DNA of 64,000 bases from Streptosporangium amethystogenes (GCF_000721075.1 NZ_JOEQ01000045.1:1-64000); one strand, 5' to 3'; numbered from the stretch's first letter, positions 7,812 to 16,951 are shown. Numbers and translations are program-made. Notes: generated from the sequence alone by a model not told the origin.

Positions 7812-8965
7812 TGGCAGAGCGCCGTAAGTTCGGCAACATCCGTAAGCTCCCTTCTGGGCGCTTCCAGGCGCGCTACAAGGGGCCTGACGGCGTGTTCTAC
7901 ACCGCCCCCGAGACCTTCGGCAACAAGACCGATGCGGACAACTGGCTCGTTCTCAGAGAGTCGGAGATCCTTCGGAGGGACTGGACGGCCCCCGACGCTG
8001 GAAAGATCCGTTTCGACACCTTCGCTACCGAGTGGATAGATGATCGTGTGCTCAAGCACCGGACGGAAGTGCTTTACCGGGGCCTGTTCAAGAACCATCT
8101 CGCGCCGACTTTCGGCAATTGCTACCTCTCCGACATCAAAGAGGCCGACGTACGGCGCTGGCGCAAGGAACGGCTCGGCGTCGTCGGGCAGTCCACCGTG
8201 GCCAAGGCGTACCAGCTGCTCAAGTCGATCATGGGCACGGCTGTGGAGGATGAGCTGATCCGCCGTAACCCGTGCCGGATCAAGGGCGCCGGGATGCCGA
8301 GCACTCCGGAACGGGAGATGATCCCGCTGACCAAGGTCGTGGAGATCGTGACGACGGTTCCCGACCGTTACCGGGCGCTCGTGCTGCTGGGCACCTTCGC
8401 GAGCCTGCGCTGGAGTGAGCTGGCCGGGCTCCGCCGTACACACCTTGACCTTGATCAGGGAATGCTTCGGGTCGCCGGTGCGCTGGTCGAGATCGGCGGC
8501 GGCAAGGTGCTGGACGAGACGCCCAAGTCGCGAGCCGGTCGGCGGGTGGTGTCCATTCCCCCGGAGATCATTCCGGACCTGCGGGTACACCTGGAGATGT
8601 TCGCGGAGCCGGAGGAGAACGGGCGCGTCTTCACCGGCCCCAACGGCGGGCCTTTGAAGCACTCGGGATTTCGCCGGACGTGGAACAGGGTCCGTGCGGC
8701 TGCCGGGCTCCCCGATCTCCATTTCCACGATCTTCGCCACGTCGGCAACACCCTGGCCGCTTCCAGCGGGGCGAGTCTCAAAGAGCTAATGTCCCGCATG
8801 GGGCACTCCTCCACGCGGGCGGCACTGATCTACCAGCACGCCAGCCAGGACCGTGACAAGGCCATCGCGGAGGCTCTGGGCAAGGCGCTCAAGGTGGCAC
8901 GGAAGACGGCCACGAAAAAGGCCAGTGGCACGCGGGTGGCACGAAAGGGCAAAAAGTCCGCTTAA
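7811..8965 (+). CDS. int: Tyrosine-family site-specific integrase
   Basis: A 384-residue tyrosine recombinase with an SAM-like core-binding domain (about 64-155) and a catalytic domain. The active-site set is complete: R200 (SLRWSEL), K239 (TPKS), H306/R309 (FHDLRH), H332 (MGHSS) and Y341 (IYQHAS). The last 25 residues are Lys/Arg/Thr-rich. The gene points at tRNA-Thr and ends 51 bases from its 3' end, so the element almost certainly inserted at the 3' end of that tRNA gene. It is the last gene of the rep-xis-int set. Confidence 0.93.
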   Translation: MAERRKFGNIRKLPSGRFQARYKGPDGVFYTAPETFGNKTDADNWLVLRESEILRRDWTAPDAGKIRFDTFATEWIDDRVLKHRTEVLYRGLFKNHLAPTFGNCYLSDIKEADVRRWRKERLGVVGQSTVAKAYQLLKSIMGTAVEDELIRRNPCRIKGAGMPSTPEREMIPLTKVVEIVTTVPDRYRALVLLGTFASLRWSELAGLRRTHLDLDQGMLRVAGALVEIGGGKVLDETPKSRAGRRVVSIPPEIIPDLRVHLEMFAEPEENGRVFTGPNGGPLKHSGFRRTWNRVRAAAGLPDLHFHDLRHVGNTLAASSGASLKELMSRMGHSSTRAALIYQHASQDRDKAIAEALGKALKVARKTATKKASGTRVARKGKKSA

Positions 8966-8970
8966 CGACC

Positions 8971-9010
8971 AAAGGGCCAGGTCACCGTGTGCCGGTTGAC
9001 CTGGCCCTTT
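8971..9010. terminator. Bidirectional terminator between int and tRNA-Thr
   Basis: A perfect 14-bp inverted repeat, AAAGGGCCAGGTCA (8971-8984) and TGACCTGGCCCTTT (8997-9010), with a 12-base loop. It ends in TTT on both strands, so it can serve both the rightward int operon and the leftward tRNA. Confidence 0.8.
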
Positions 9011-9016
9011 GTCACG

Positions 9017-9089
9017 AGCCGACGAGGGGAATCGAACCCCTGACCTACAGTTTACAAGACTGTCGCTCTGCCGATTGAGCTACGTCGGC
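9017..9089 (-). tRNA. tRNA-Thr (anticodon TGT), presumed AICE attachment site
   Basis: The reverse strand folds as a full cloverleaf: acceptor GCCGACG pairs with CGTCGGC, the anticodon stem ACAGT/ACTGT closes a loop with TGT at positions 34-36, and the T-arm contains GGTTCGATTCC. CCA is not encoded. Its 3' end faces the integrase gene, typical of an AICE attR/attL junction. The repeat of the tRNA 3' end expected at the other boundary is not found in bases 1-90, so the element extends left beyond the window. Confidence 0.95.
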
Positions 9090-9103
9090 ATGGTCGCCAG
9101 ACG

Positions 9104-9133
9104 ATTGTAGTCGGCTCGCGACTCACACGTCAC
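9104..9133 (-). promoter_or_regulatory. Promoter of tRNA-Thr
   Basis: On the reverse strand GTGACG (9133-9128), an 18-base spacer and TACAAT (9109-9104) sit about 15 bases upstream of the mature tRNA 5' end. The -10 box is a strong match; the -35 box matches TTGACA at 4 of 6 positions. Confidence 0.5.
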
Positions 9134-9161
9134 CGAGGTACGCCGTGACGATTGCGAACCG

Positions 9162-10130
9162 TTAGGAACGACGCTTGCGGGCGACCTCGTAAAGGGCGAT
9201 GCCGGCGGCGACGCCCGCGTTGAGGGACTCGGCCGCGGCGTGCATCGGGATGCGGACGACCAGATCGCAGGACTCGCGGACCAGCCGGGACAGGCCCTTG
9301 CCCTCGGAGCCCACCACAACGACCAACGGGCCGTCGAGGAGGTTGGCCTCGCCGATGTCGACCTTGCCCTCGCCGTCCAGGCCGATCACGAACAGGCCCG
9401 CCTCACGGTACTCCCGCAGGGTGGCGGTGAGGTTGGCGGCGCGGGCGACCGTCAGGGTGGCCAGCGTGCCCGCCGAGGTCTTCCAGGCGCCACCGGTGAC
9501 CCCGGCCGAGCGTCGGGAGGGGATGACCAGGCCGTGAGCGCCGAAGGCGGTGGCCGAGCGAGCGATGGCACCCAGGTTGCGAGGGTCGGTGACACCATCG
9601 AGGGCGACGATCAGCGGAACCTCCGCGGCGTCCCGGGCGATCCGGACCAGATCGTCGGGGTGGGCGTAGTCGTACGCCGGGATCTGCAGGGCGATGCCCT
9701 GGTGGATCCCCCCCTCGGTAAGCCGGTCCAGCTTCTCCCGCCCGACCTCCAGCATCGCGATGCCACGGTCGGCGGCGAGGCGGACCGCCTCCTTGACGCG
9801 GTCGTCGTTGTCGATGCGCAGGGCCACGTAGAGCGTGCTGGCCGGGACTCCGGCCCGCAGCGCCTCGACCACGGGGTTGCGCCCGCCGATGTGCTCGGGC
9901 GCGTCGTCGCTCCGTCTCGGACGAGCCGAGGTACGCGAGGAGGCGGGCCTGCCGGCCTTCTCCTCGCGCTCGATCCGCTCGGCGCGTGCCTTGTCCTTGT
10001 GCCAGTGCCGCAAGTGCGCCGGCGGGGTAGCCCCCCTGCCCTCCAAGCCCCGGCGGACGTTGCCGCCGGTGCCCTTGGTCGGACTCTTCTTCTTCGCGGG
10101 TCGCCCGGACCCTTTACCCCCACCAGCCAT
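9162..10130 (-). CDS. rlmB: 23S rRNA 2'-O-methyltransferase, TrmH/SPOUT family (RlmB)
   Basis: A 322-residue protein: a basic N-terminal extension (1-80), an L30-like RNA-binding domain ([15 protein letters not shown] onward, about 80-155), and a SPOUT knot with motif 1 [16 protein letters not shown], motif 2 [16 protein letters not shown] and motif 3 [20 protein letters not shown]. RlmB methylates a guanosine of 23S rRNA (G2251 in E. coli). It lies 23 bases downstream of cysS on the same strand, as in Mycobacterium and Streptomyces, and is probably co-transcribed. The long basic N-terminal tail is typical of actinobacterial members. Confidence 0.92.
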   Translation of the reverse strand: MAGGGKGSGRPAKKKSPTKGTGGNVRRGLEGRGATPPAHLRHWHKDKARAERIEREEKAGRPASSRTSARPRRSDDAPEHIGGRNPVVEALRAGVPASTLYVALRIDNDDRVKEAVRLAADRGIAMLEVGREKLDRLTEGGIHQGIALQIPAYDYAHPDDLVRIARDAAEVPLIVALDGVTDPRNLGAIARSATAFGAHGLVIPSRRSAGVTGGAWKTSAGTLATLTVARAANLTATLREYREAGLFVIGLDGEGKVDIGEANLLDGPLVVVVGSEGKGLSRLVRESCDLVVRIPMHAAAESLNAGVAAGIALYEVARKRRS

Positions 10131-10153
10131 GGTCTATAGCGTACGGCCTGGTT

Positions 10154-11551
10154 TCACCGCGAGAGTTCCCAGCGAGTGCCCTGGGGGGTGTCCTCGACGT
10201 GGATCCCGGCGTGGGAAAGCTGGTCACGGATGCCGTCGGCCGCCACGAAGTCCCTGCGGGCCCGCGCCGCCTGCCGCTGCTCCAGCGCGACGGCGACCAG
10301 CGCGTCGACGGTCGCCCGCATGCCGGTCTCGCCGCCCGTGGAGCGCCACTGCTCCGAGCGCGGGTCGAGGCCGAGGACGTCGAGCATGTTCTGCGTCTCG
10401 GCGAGCAGCCTGGCGACCTGCTCCTTGTTGCCCTGGGCCAGCGCGACGTTGCCCTCGCGGACCACCTCGTGCACCACGGCGAGCGCCTGAGGGGTGCCCA
10501 GGTCGTCGTCGAGAGCCTCGGAGAAGGCCACCGGGAGCGGCGCGTGCGCGTCGACGTCATGGATGACCTCGGCCGCGCGGGTGACGAAGCCCTCGATGCG
10601 CTGGTAGGCCGTGGCGGCCTCGAAGAGCGCCTCCTCTGAGTATTCGATCGAGGAACGGTAGTGCGGGGCCGCCAGGTAGTAGCGGAGCTCGACCGGGCGG
10701 ACCTTCTTGGTGACCTCGGGGATCAGCAGAGAGTTGCCGAGCGACTTGCTCATCTTCTCCGCGCCGATCTTGAGCATGCCGTTGTGCATCCAGTAGCGGG
10801 CGAAGCCGTCGCCGGCCGCCTGGGACTGGGTCAGCTCGTTCTCGTGGTGCGGGAAGATCAGGTCGACGCCACCACCGTGGATGTCGAAGGTCGAGCCGAG
10901 ATACTTCGTCGCCATGGCCGAGCACTCCAGATGCCAGCCGGGACGGCCTCGGCCCCACGGGGTCGGCCAGGTCGGCTCGCCGGGCTTCTCGCCCTTCCAG
11001 AGCGCGAAGTCACGCGGGTCGCGCTTGCAGGAGTCGGTCTCGGTGTCACCCGCGGCCCGCATGTTCTGAAGCTTCTGGTTGGAGAGCGATCCGTACCGGT
11101 CGGCGTAGGACATGACGTCGAAGTAGACGTCGCCACCGGCGGCATAGGCGTGGCCGGCGGCGATCAGCCGGTCCATCAGCTCGATCATCTCGGGCACATG
11201 GCCGGTGGCCCGTGGCTCGACGGTCGGAGGCAGGCAGCCCAGCACCTCGTAGGCCCAGGTGAAGGCCCTCTGGTTACGCTCGGCGACGGCGAACCACGGC
11301 ACGTTCTCCGCCGCCGCGACCCTGATGATCTTGTCATCGATGTCGGTGACGTTGCGGCAGAAGGTCACCTCGTAGCCTGACCTGATCATCCAGCGGCGGA
11401 GCACGTCGAAGTTGACGCCCGAGCGGATGTGCCCGATGTGCGGGGGAGCCTGCACGGTGGCACCACACAGGTAGATCGAGGCCCGGCCGGGTTCGACCGG
11501 GACGAATTCGCGGACGGTGCGTACGCTGGTGTCGTATAGCTGCAGGCTCAC
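10154..11551 (-). CDS. cysS: Cysteinyl-tRNA synthetase
   Basis: A 465-residue class I synthetase that charges tRNA-Cys. Visible signatures are HIGH as [10 protein letters not shown] (about 36-45), KMSKS as EKMSKSLGN (about 266-274), and the zinc/cysteine ligands C29 (YLCGAT), C about 208 (WHLECSAM), and the [14 protein letters not shown] stretch. The C-terminal anticodon-binding domain is present, so the length is normal. It is upstream of rlmB on the same strand. A start inside AATGCC-like sequence is not needed: the GTG/ATG at 11551 gives the expected N-terminus MSLQLYDT. Confidence 0.95.
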   Translation of the reverse strand: MSLQLYDTSVRTVREFVPVEPGRASIYLCGATVQAPPHIGHIRSGVNFDVLRRWMIRSGYEVTFCRNVTDIDDKIIRVAAAENVPWFAVAERNQRAFTWAYEVLGCLPPTVEPRATGHVPEMIELMDRLIAAGHAYAAGGDVYFDVMSYADRYGSLSNQKLQNMRAAGDTETDSCKRDPRDFALWKGEKPGEPTWPTPWGRGRPGWHLECSAMATKYLGSTFDIHGGGVDLIFPHHENELTQSQAAGDGFARYWMHNGMLKIGAEKMSKSLGNSLLIPEVTKKVRPVELRYYLAAPHYRSSIEYSEEALFEAATAYQRIEGFVTRAAEVIHDVDAHAPLPVAFSEALDDDLGTPQALAVVHEVVREGNVALAQGNKEQVARLLAETQNMLDVLGLDPRSEQWRSTGGETGMRATVDALVAVALEQRQAARARRDFVAADGIRDQLSHAGIHVEDTPQGTRWELSR

Positions 11552-11672
11552 GAGGGCAAGGCTAATGCCTCACCTCCCCTCACAAGCCAGGTTGCGGGAC
11601 GTTGAAGACACCCACTAGAGGATTTTCTGACCATTAGTAGCGAATGTCCCCCAGCCAGTCAGTGAAAGAGCA

Positions 11673-11693
11673 CCGGGTAGAAGACATACCCGG
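11673..11693. promoter_or_regulatory. 7-bp hairpin in the cysS/DUF2637 divergent region
   Basis: CCGGGTA (11673-11679) pairs with TACCCGG (11687-11693) around GAAGACA. It lies in the 193-base gap between divergent genes (11552-11744), where no clear -35/-10 pair could be chosen. Possible operator or 5'-UTR element; the role is unknown. Confidence 0.25.
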
Positions 11694-11744
11694 AAGCGAT
11701 ATGGACGATCATGCCGGGTGTCGATTCTGTAGGCTCGAAGAGCC

Positions 11745-13031
11745 ATGGACGCCAAATCCCCCGCGGCGGCAGACTCGCTCTCCCGCCCGTCACCGCCCCT
11801 GACCGCCGCCGCCGAACCGAGCAGGACAGTCCTCGCCCTGCGCCGTGCCGGGATCGCCGTCGCCGGAGTCGGCGTGGCCGCCCTCACCGCCGCGGCCTGC
11901 GTGCTCTCCTTCGAGGACCTGCGCGCCCTCGCCCTGGCGGGCAGGGCGCCCGCCGACCTCGCGTATCTCTATCCCGCCGCCTTCGACGCACTGCTCGTCG
12001 TCGCGATGATCGGCGTGCTGCTGTTGAGGGGCGGCTGGTGGCCGGTACGGCTGCAGGCGGGGGTGGTCCTGACGCTGCTGTTCGCCGGCGCGACCGCCGC
12101 CGAGGTGGCCACCGCCATGCGGATGGCGGTGGACGAGCAACGAGCGGCCGTCGTGGTCGCCGTCGCCCCCTGGGTGATGCTGATCCTGGCCCTCTGGCTC
12201 TGGCTCCTGCTGATCAGGCACGCCGCCGCCAGGCGTGCCGCGACCGATGCGCCCCTGAGCGGCCGGATCGCCTCCGAGCACGACATCGTGCCGTTCCCCG
12301 AGGCGGGCCGGCCGCCCTCGGAGTACCCGGGCGCGCCGGACCGCGAGGAGCGCCGGCAGGGGCCTGGCCACCCCGGGCAGCTGGTGCACCATCCCGCGGC
12401 CGAGATCATGCTCGATCCGCACGCCGCCCCTCCGCTGGAGACGGTCCCGCACCACGATCTCCCGACGGGTGAGCCTGTGGTCGGTCCCACCGCGGCGCCG
12501 GAGACCCCCGAGGTCACCGACGTCCCGCAGGGCCCCCCGCCGCCGCGGAGAGCCGCGGCCCCCCGGCAGGGGAAGCCGATGCGCTGGGGTGACCTGGTCC
12601 GGCCCCGCCAGGGCGATCTGCTCGTCCACCCGCCCCGTCCCGGCCTGCGGGCGACCGAGGAGGAGCCGGAAGGCGAGGGCAGGGTCAGCGAGCGGGTGGA
12701 GACCTGGGACACCGGCGCCGACCTCTCCCGGGAGCAGGAGGCCCGGACCAGCGAAGTCGATACGGCCGAGGCCGGCCCGCCCGGCACGGCTCCACACGAC
12801 AAGGACGAGGTGAGCGAGCGCGACGCCGACACCCAGCCGATCCTCGCCGTGAAGGATCGGGCGGCGGCGAAGGCGGATGCCACGGGCAGGAGAGCGGGCG
12901 GCTCGCCCGACCCCGCGCACGGTGCCGAGGCCGCCGAGACCGAGGAGGAGGCCCAGGCGGACCGGGCAGACGGCACCGCGGCTCCCCCTTCCGGGCGGAT
13001 GCGCAGCACACCCGTCCCGCCCGGCGAGTGA
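11745..13031 (+). CDS. DUF2637-type membrane protein with long disordered tail
   Basis: A 428-residue protein with four transmembrane segments (about 33-53, 72-92, 100-121, 136-157) in the arrangement of DUF2637 proteins, which also occur as SpdB-like spread proteins on plasmids. After the last segment comes RHAAARRAATDA and then about 250 residues rich in Pro, Glu, Asp and Ala, probably disordered and cytoplasmic. Function unknown; in chromosomal actinomycete genomes such proteins often lie next to regulatory or ESX-like loci. It and the three genes that follow separate cysS from ispF, which are adjacent in many relatives. Confidence 0.75.
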   Translation: MDAKSPAAADSLSRPSPPLTAAAEPSRTVLALRRAGIAVAGVGVAALTAAACVLSFEDLRALALAGRAPADLAYLYPAAFDALLVVAMIGVLLLRGGWWPVRLQAGVVLTLLFAGATAAEVATAMRMAVDEQRAAVVVAVAPWVMLILALWLWLLLIRHAAARRAATDAPLSGRIASEHDIVPFPEAGRPPSEYPGAPDREERRQGPGHPGQLVHHPAAEIMLDPHAAPPLETVPHHDLPTGEPVVGPTAAPETPEVTDVPQGPPPPRRAAAPRQGKPMRWGDLVRPRQGDLLVHPPRPGLRATEEEPEGEGRVSERVETWDTGADLSREQEARTSEVDTAEAGPPGTAPHDKDEVSERDADTQPILAVKDRAAAKADATGRRAGGSPDPAHGAEAAETEEEAQADRADGTAAPPSGRMRSTPVPPGE

Positions 13032-13092
13032 GGGGTGAAAGCTTGACCACGCCCGCATGACCCCCTGACCGGATCCGGGGAACGAAGCCGGC

Positions 13093-14304
13093 GTGACGAA
13101 GTGCTGGGTGAAGGCCTCCGATGACAGCGGCTTTCCGGTGCGGAACCTGCCCTTCGGGGTTTTCTCGCGCCGCGGCGAGTTCCCCCGTGTCGGCGTGGCG
13201 ATCAGCGACCAGGTACTGGATCTGGGCCTGCTGGCGGAGACCGGGGTGCTGAAGGGCTCGCACTGGTTCGCCTCCGGCACCCTCAACGCGTTTCTGTCCG
13301 CGGGACCGCGGATCTGGCAGGAGGTCAGGGAGCGGTTGATCCATCTGCTCACCGAGCCGTCATGCCGCCCGGCGGTGATGCCCGCGCTCATCCCGATGGT
13401 CGAGGTGCTGATGCACCTGCCGTTCCACGTGGCGGACCTGATCCGCTTCCAGTCGTCCATCGAGCACGAGACGAACCTGGGCCGGATGTTCCGGCCACCC
13501 GGCGATCCGCTGCCGCGCAACTGGCCGCGGATGCCCATCGGGCAGTACGGCAGGGCGTCGAGCGTGGTGGTCTCCGGCACTCCGGTCGTACGCCCGTCGG
13601 GTCAGCTCCGGGGCCTGGGAGGAGCTGACCCGGTATTCGGGCCGTCCACTCAGCTGGATTTCTCCGCCGAGATCGGCTACGTGGTCGGCGTCCCCTCAAC
13701 CCCGCCGCACGCGCTGGGAACCCAGGCGTTCGATGACCACGTCTTCGGAGTGGTGGTGGTCAACAGCTGGCGGGCCCAGGACATCATCGCCTGGGAGAGC
13801 ACCCCGCTCGGGCCGTTTCTCGGACGGTTCACCACCTCGATCTCTCCGTGGGTGGTCCCGCTCGCGGCGCTGGAGCCGGCTCGGGTGGTGCCGCCCGCCC
13901 AGGACCCACCTCCGCCGCCCTACCTGCTGGCCAGGCGGCAGTGGGGCCTGAACCTCACCCTGCGGGTCGAGTTGAACGGCCGGCTCCTGTCGGAACCGCC
14001 GTTCGCCACCCAGTATTGGACCGGCCCGCAGCTATTCGCTCACACGGGTGTGAGCGGCGCCCCGCTGCGGACCGGCGATCTGCTCACCTCCGGGCCGGTG
14101 TCAGGGTCGGCCAGAAGCCAGTTCGGCACGCTGCTCGAACTGACCTGGAACGGCCGAGACCCGCTCCGTATGCCGGACGGGACCGAACGGGTCTTCCTGG
14201 AGGACGGCGACGGCGTGCGCGTCACCGCGAGCACCTCCGGTCCGGAGGGGGGCCAGCTGAGCCTCGGCGAGGTCACCGGAGTGGTCCGCCCCGCTGTCGG
14301 CTAG
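13093..14304 (+). CDS. Fumarylacetoacetase-fold protein with altered metal site
   Basis: A 403-residue protein that aligns along its length with fumarylacetoacetate hydrolase (EC 3.7.1.2): N-terminal FPVRNLPFGVFS, the hallmark GRASSVVVSGTPVVRP, LGPFLG and SPWVVP. However, three of the four metal-ligand positions of mammalian FAH differ. With a constant offset of 8, D126 is R118, E199 is S191 and D233 is S225; only E201 (E193) and catalytic H133 (H125) remain. R237, Q240 and K253 are also changed (Q, I, R). It may therefore lack the normal hydrolase activity. No homogentisate-pathway gene is nearby. GTG start at 13093. Confidence 0.8.
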   Translation: MTKCWVKASDDSGFPVRNLPFGVFSRRGEFPRVGVAISDQVLDLGLLAETGVLKGSHWFASGTLNAFLSAGPRIWQEVRERLIHLLTEPSCRPAVMPALIPMVEVLMHLPFHVADLIRFQSSIEHETNLGRMFRPPGDPLPRNWPRMPIGQYGRASSVVVSGTPVVRPSGQLRGLGGADPVFGPSTQLDFSAEIGYVVGVPSTPPHALGTQAFDDHVFGVVVVNSWRAQDIIAWESTPLGPFLGRFTTSISPWVVPLAALEPARVVPPAQDPPPPPYLLARRQWGLNLTLRVELNGRLLSEPPFATQYWTGPQLFAHTGVSGAPLRTGDLLTSGPVSGSARSQFGTLLELTWNGRDPLRMPDGTERVFLEDGDGVRVTASTSGPEGGQLSLGEVTGVVRPAVG

Positions 14305-14315
14305 AGGTCTGTTCG

Positions 14316-14582
14316 TCAGACCCTGGAGCGCTTGAGACCGGCGACCAGGCCGACACCGGCGATGGCCAGGACCACCTGCATGACGAGTTCGATCCAGTCG
14401 ATCCCGTCCGTGGTGGCGACGCCGAGAACCTGGGCGATGGCGGTGCCGATGAGCGCCGCGACAATGCCGACGACGATGGTCAGGATCCATCCGATCGCCT
14501 GCCTACCGGGAAGCAGCAGACGACCGATGGCACCGATCACAGCGCCGATGACGATTGCTCCAAGAATGGACTCAATAGTCAT
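14316..14582 (-). CDS. GlsB/YeaQ/YmgE family small membrane protein
   Basis: An 88-residue protein with three hydrophobic segments and the family's glycine pattern (ILGAIVIGAVIGAIGRLLLP, then GWILTIVVGIVAALIGTAI). The family is linked to stress response (transglycosylase-associated protein) but has no assigned biochemical role. ATG at 14582 has GGAGG 6 bases upstream. It ends 11 bases past the stop of the convergent FAH-like gene. A paralogue lies just upstream at 14674. Confidence 0.85.
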   Translation of the reverse strand: MTIESILGAIVIGAVIGAIGRLLLPGRQAIGWILTIVVGIVAALIGTAIAQVLGVATTDGIDWIELVMQVVLAIAGVGLVAGLKRSRV

Positions 14583-14673
14583 TTCAACCTCCCAGTGAGG
14601 TGAGACCTTCACTCTCACAGGGAGGTGGCTACCCCCCATGCCATGGATATTCCTGTGAACGGCAAAAATTCGG

Positions 14674-14940
14674 TCAGTGCGACTTTCTCGCCTGTATCTG
14701 AACGACGAGGAGTACTCCGATCACGGCGACCACGAGTTGGATGAGGTGCTCCCACCAATTGATCCCCCGCGTGTTGGTCAGACCGACCGAGGCGGCGATG
14801 GCGGTGCCGATAAGCGCCGCGATGATGCCGACGATAAGCGTCAGGCCGATGCTCAGGTTCTGGCGCCCGGGAAGGATGAGGCGTGCCAGCGCGCCGATGA
14901 TGGCGCCGATGATGATTGCGGAGACAATCGATCCGATCAT
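14674..14940 (-). CDS. GlsB/YeaQ/YmgE family small membrane protein, paralogue
   Basis: An 88-residue protein of the same family as its neighbour at 14316, sharing IGAIIGALARLILPGRQN and IVGIIAALIGTAIA. GGGGAG precedes the ATG. The two probably arose by tandem duplication. They are transcribed in the same direction, separated by 91 bases. Confidence 0.85.
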   Translation of the reverse strand: MIGSIVSAIIIGAIIGALARLILPGRQNLSIGLTLIVGIIAALIGTAIAASVGLTNTRGINWWEHLIQLVVAVIGVLLVVQIQARKSH

Positions 14941-15005
14941 GTCCGGCTCCCCCTGTCACGAGACACAGTCATCAGGGAGTTACCCAGCGCATTCATAGAT
15001 CATCC

Positions 15006-15046
15006 CAAAAAGGGGTGGCCCGTACCGCGCCAGGAAACGGGCCACC
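15006..15046 (-). terminator. Intrinsic terminator of ispF
   Basis: GGTGGCCCGT (15014-15023) pairs perfectly with ACGGGCCACC (15037-15046). On the reverse strand the hairpin is followed by CCCTTTTTGG, a real T-run, so this is a convincing Rho-independent terminator for the leftward carD-ispF unit. Confidence 0.85.
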
Positions 15047-15127
15047 GCCTCAATGTGGATTGACGGGCATTCCGCGCCGCCCGCCGGAACGTTTCGACGT
15101 TCCGCATGAGAAGACGCCCGGCAACCG

Positions 15128-15586
15128 CTAGAGGTTCACCACGATCGCGGTCGCGATGGCCGCGACGCCCTCACCTCGGCCGGTGAGGCCCAGCCCGTCG
15201 GTCGTGGTGGCGCTGACGCTCACCGGGGCGCCCACGGCCGCGCTGAGGGCCTTCTCGGCCTCGACGCGGCGGGGGGCCATCTTGGGCCGGTTACCGATCA
15301 CCTGGACGGCCACGTTGCCGATCTCGAAGCCCGCGGCCCGCACCTGACGAGCGGTCTCCTCCAGCAGCGCGGCACCCGAGGCGCCGGCCCAGCGAGGATC
15401 GGACGTGCCGAACAGGCCTCCGAGGTCACCGAGACCGGCCGCGGACAGCAGAGCGTCACAGGCCGCGTGAGCCGCGGCGTCACCGTCGGAGTGCCCGGCC
15501 AGACCGGTCTCTCCGGGCCAGTGCAGGCCGGCGAGATGAAGCTCGCGGCCGGAAGCGAACGGGTGGACGTCGACTCCGACGCCCAC
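15128..15586 (-). CDS. ispF: 2-C-methyl-D-erythritol 2,4-cyclodiphosphate synthase
   Basis: A 152-residue enzyme that converts CDP-ME 2-phosphate to MEcPP in the non-mevalonate isoprenoid pathway. Zinc ligands appear in VDVHPF (Asp, His) and [17 protein letters not shown] (His); [14 protein letters not shown] is the C-terminal signature. The GTG at 15586 gives the normal N-terminus GVGVDVHPF; no better start exists. It begins 17 bases after the carD stop. In many actinobacteria ispD lies between carD and ispF, but it is missing here. Confidence 0.92.
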   Translation of the reverse strand: MGVGVDVHPFASGRELHLAGLHWPGETGLAGHSDGDAAAHAACDALLSAAGLGDLGGLFGTSDPRWAGASGAALLEETARQVRAAGFEIGNVAVQVIGNRPKMAPRRVEAEKALSAAVGAPVSVSATTTDGLGLTGRGEGVAAIATAIVVNL

Positions 15587-15603
15587 CCGTGGAAATGTCC
15601 TGT

Positions 15604-16086
15604 TCAGGAGTTGAGAACCTCGTCCAGCAGGGCCTCGGCCTTGTCCTCGTTGGTCTTTTCCGCGAGCGCGAGCTCGCTGACGAGGATCTGCCTGGCCTTG
15701 GCCAGCATTCGCTTCTCTCCCGCGGAAAGTCCGCGTTCCCTGTCTCGTCGCCACAGGTCGCGAACGACCTCGGCGACCTTGTTGACATCACCGGACGCCA
15801 ACTTCTCAAGGTTCGCCTTGTAGCGGCGGGACCAGTTCGTAGGCTCTTCGGTGTGAGGCATTCGAAGCACGTCGAAAACGCGCTCAAGACCCTCTTGTCC
15901 GACTACGTCGCGAACACCCACGAGTTCGGCGTTATCAGCCGGCACCTGGACGGTAAGGTCGCCCTTGTCGACCTTAAGAACCAGGTAGGTCCTTTCCTCA
16001 CCTTTGATGGTCCGGGTCGTGATCGCCTCGATCCGAGCAGCCCCATGGTGGGGGTAGACGACAGTGTCGCCGACCTGGAAAGTCAT
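15604..16086 (-). CDS. carD: CarD-family RNA polymerase-binding regulator
   Basis: A 160-residue protein with the Tudor-like RNAP-interaction domain ([20 protein letters not shown], about 3-22 and on to 60) and a C-terminal helical DNA-binding domain including the [12 protein letters not shown] segment with the conserved Trp. In Mycobacterium CarD stabilises open complexes at rRNA and other promoters. The ATG at 16086 is standard. It heads a leftward unit with ispF. Confidence 0.95.
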   Translation of the reverse strand: MTFQVGDTVVYPHHGAARIEAITTRTIKGEERTYLVLKVDKGDLTVQVPADNAELVGVRDVVGQEGLERVFDVLRMPHTEEPTNWSRRYKANLEKLASGDVNKVAEVVRDLWRRDRERGLSAGEKRMLAKARQILVSELALAEKTNEDKAEALLDEVLNS

Positions 16087-16107
16087 GTGACAAGTACCCC
16101 TTCCGCT

Positions 16108-16121
16108 GTACTCAAGAGTAC
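16108..16121. promoter_or_regulatory. Palindrome GTACTC-AA-GAGTAC in the carD leader
   Basis: A perfect inverted repeat 22-35 bases upstream of the carD start. Further out are ACTTGA-N7-TCAAGT (16187-16205) and two CTTATGAC copies (16181, 16230). The 261-base gap 16087-16347 thus holds divergent control elements for carD and the lipoprotein gene; no promoter could be placed with confidence. Confidence 0.35.
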
Positions 16122-16347
16122 CACGTATCCACAGCCTCCCGGAACAGTGAAATCACCATAACTGCAGGTCAAAGCCGCGTCTTATGACTTGACAAGTGCT
16201 CAAGTGTGTGAATCAAGAGGGCAAAAAGCACTTATGACCTGCGTTCCCCGCCTCCGAATGATCAGGCGGGGCGAGGCGGAAGCCGGTAAACGTCGCCGAT
16301 AGGGTTGGCCTTGCCCTACCTCATGCGTGACAAGGAGAACTCGCACC

Positions 16348-16929
16348 GTGACCCGCAACAGCCGTCACCGGGCGATCGCCGCCGCCGCGTTCCTCGCAGC
16401 CGCCCTGACTCTGGCCGGCTGTGGCGCCGGATCCGACGCGATCACCAACAAGCCCTACTCGCCGACCGAGGCCCTGTCGGTCAAGACAAAGGGCATCGAC
16501 ATCTCCCAGGCGTTCTTCCTGGGTCCCGACTCCGGCGGGACGCTACCGGCCGGGACGGCCATGCCGCTCTACCTGTCCCTGGTCAGTACCCACGGCCCCG
16601 ACCAGCTCGTCGGTCTCGGCGTCGACCCGGCTCTCGGCACGGCGAAGGTGAGCGCGCCTGTACCGCTCCCCCAGAACCAGCGGGTGAACATCGGCAGGCC
16701 GACACCCACGATCCTGATCGAGGGGCTGAAGAAGCCGCTCAGGGGCGGCGAGGCCATCCCGGTGCAGCTGCAGTTCGCCAACGCGGGGGTCGTGCAGCTC
16801 ACTGTCCCGGTCATCACCCGCAGCCGCGAGTTCACCGCCTACCCGCAGGTCCCCGGCGCCTCCGCGGCTCCCACGCCGACCCCCACCCCCTCCGCCTCCA
16901 CCGAGGGCGGGCAGGGGCACGGCCACTGA
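16348..16929 (+). CDS. LpqE-like lipoprotein
   Basis: A 193-residue exported lipoprotein: signal sequence with hydrophobic AAAAFLAAALTLAGC and a lipobox Cys, then a beta-rich domain of about 140 residues and a Pro/Thr/Ser tail ending in a short GQGHGH. GTG at 16348 is preferred because AAGGAG lies 10 bases upstream. In Mycobacterium the lipoprotein LpqE is likewise divergent from carD, so this is probably its orthologue. The function is not established. Confidence 0.75.
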   Translation: MTRNSRHRAIAAAAFLAAALTLAGCGAGSDAITNKPYSPTEALSVKTKGIDISQAFFLGPDSGGTLPAGTAMPLYLSLVSTHGPDQLVGLGVDPALGTAKVSAPVPLPQNQRVNIGRPTPTILIEGLKKPLRGGEAIPVQLQFANAGVVQLTVPVITRSREFTAYPQVPGASAAPTPTPTPSASTEGGQGHGH

Positions 16930-16951
16930 CCGCTCCCGGTGGCCGCACCGC

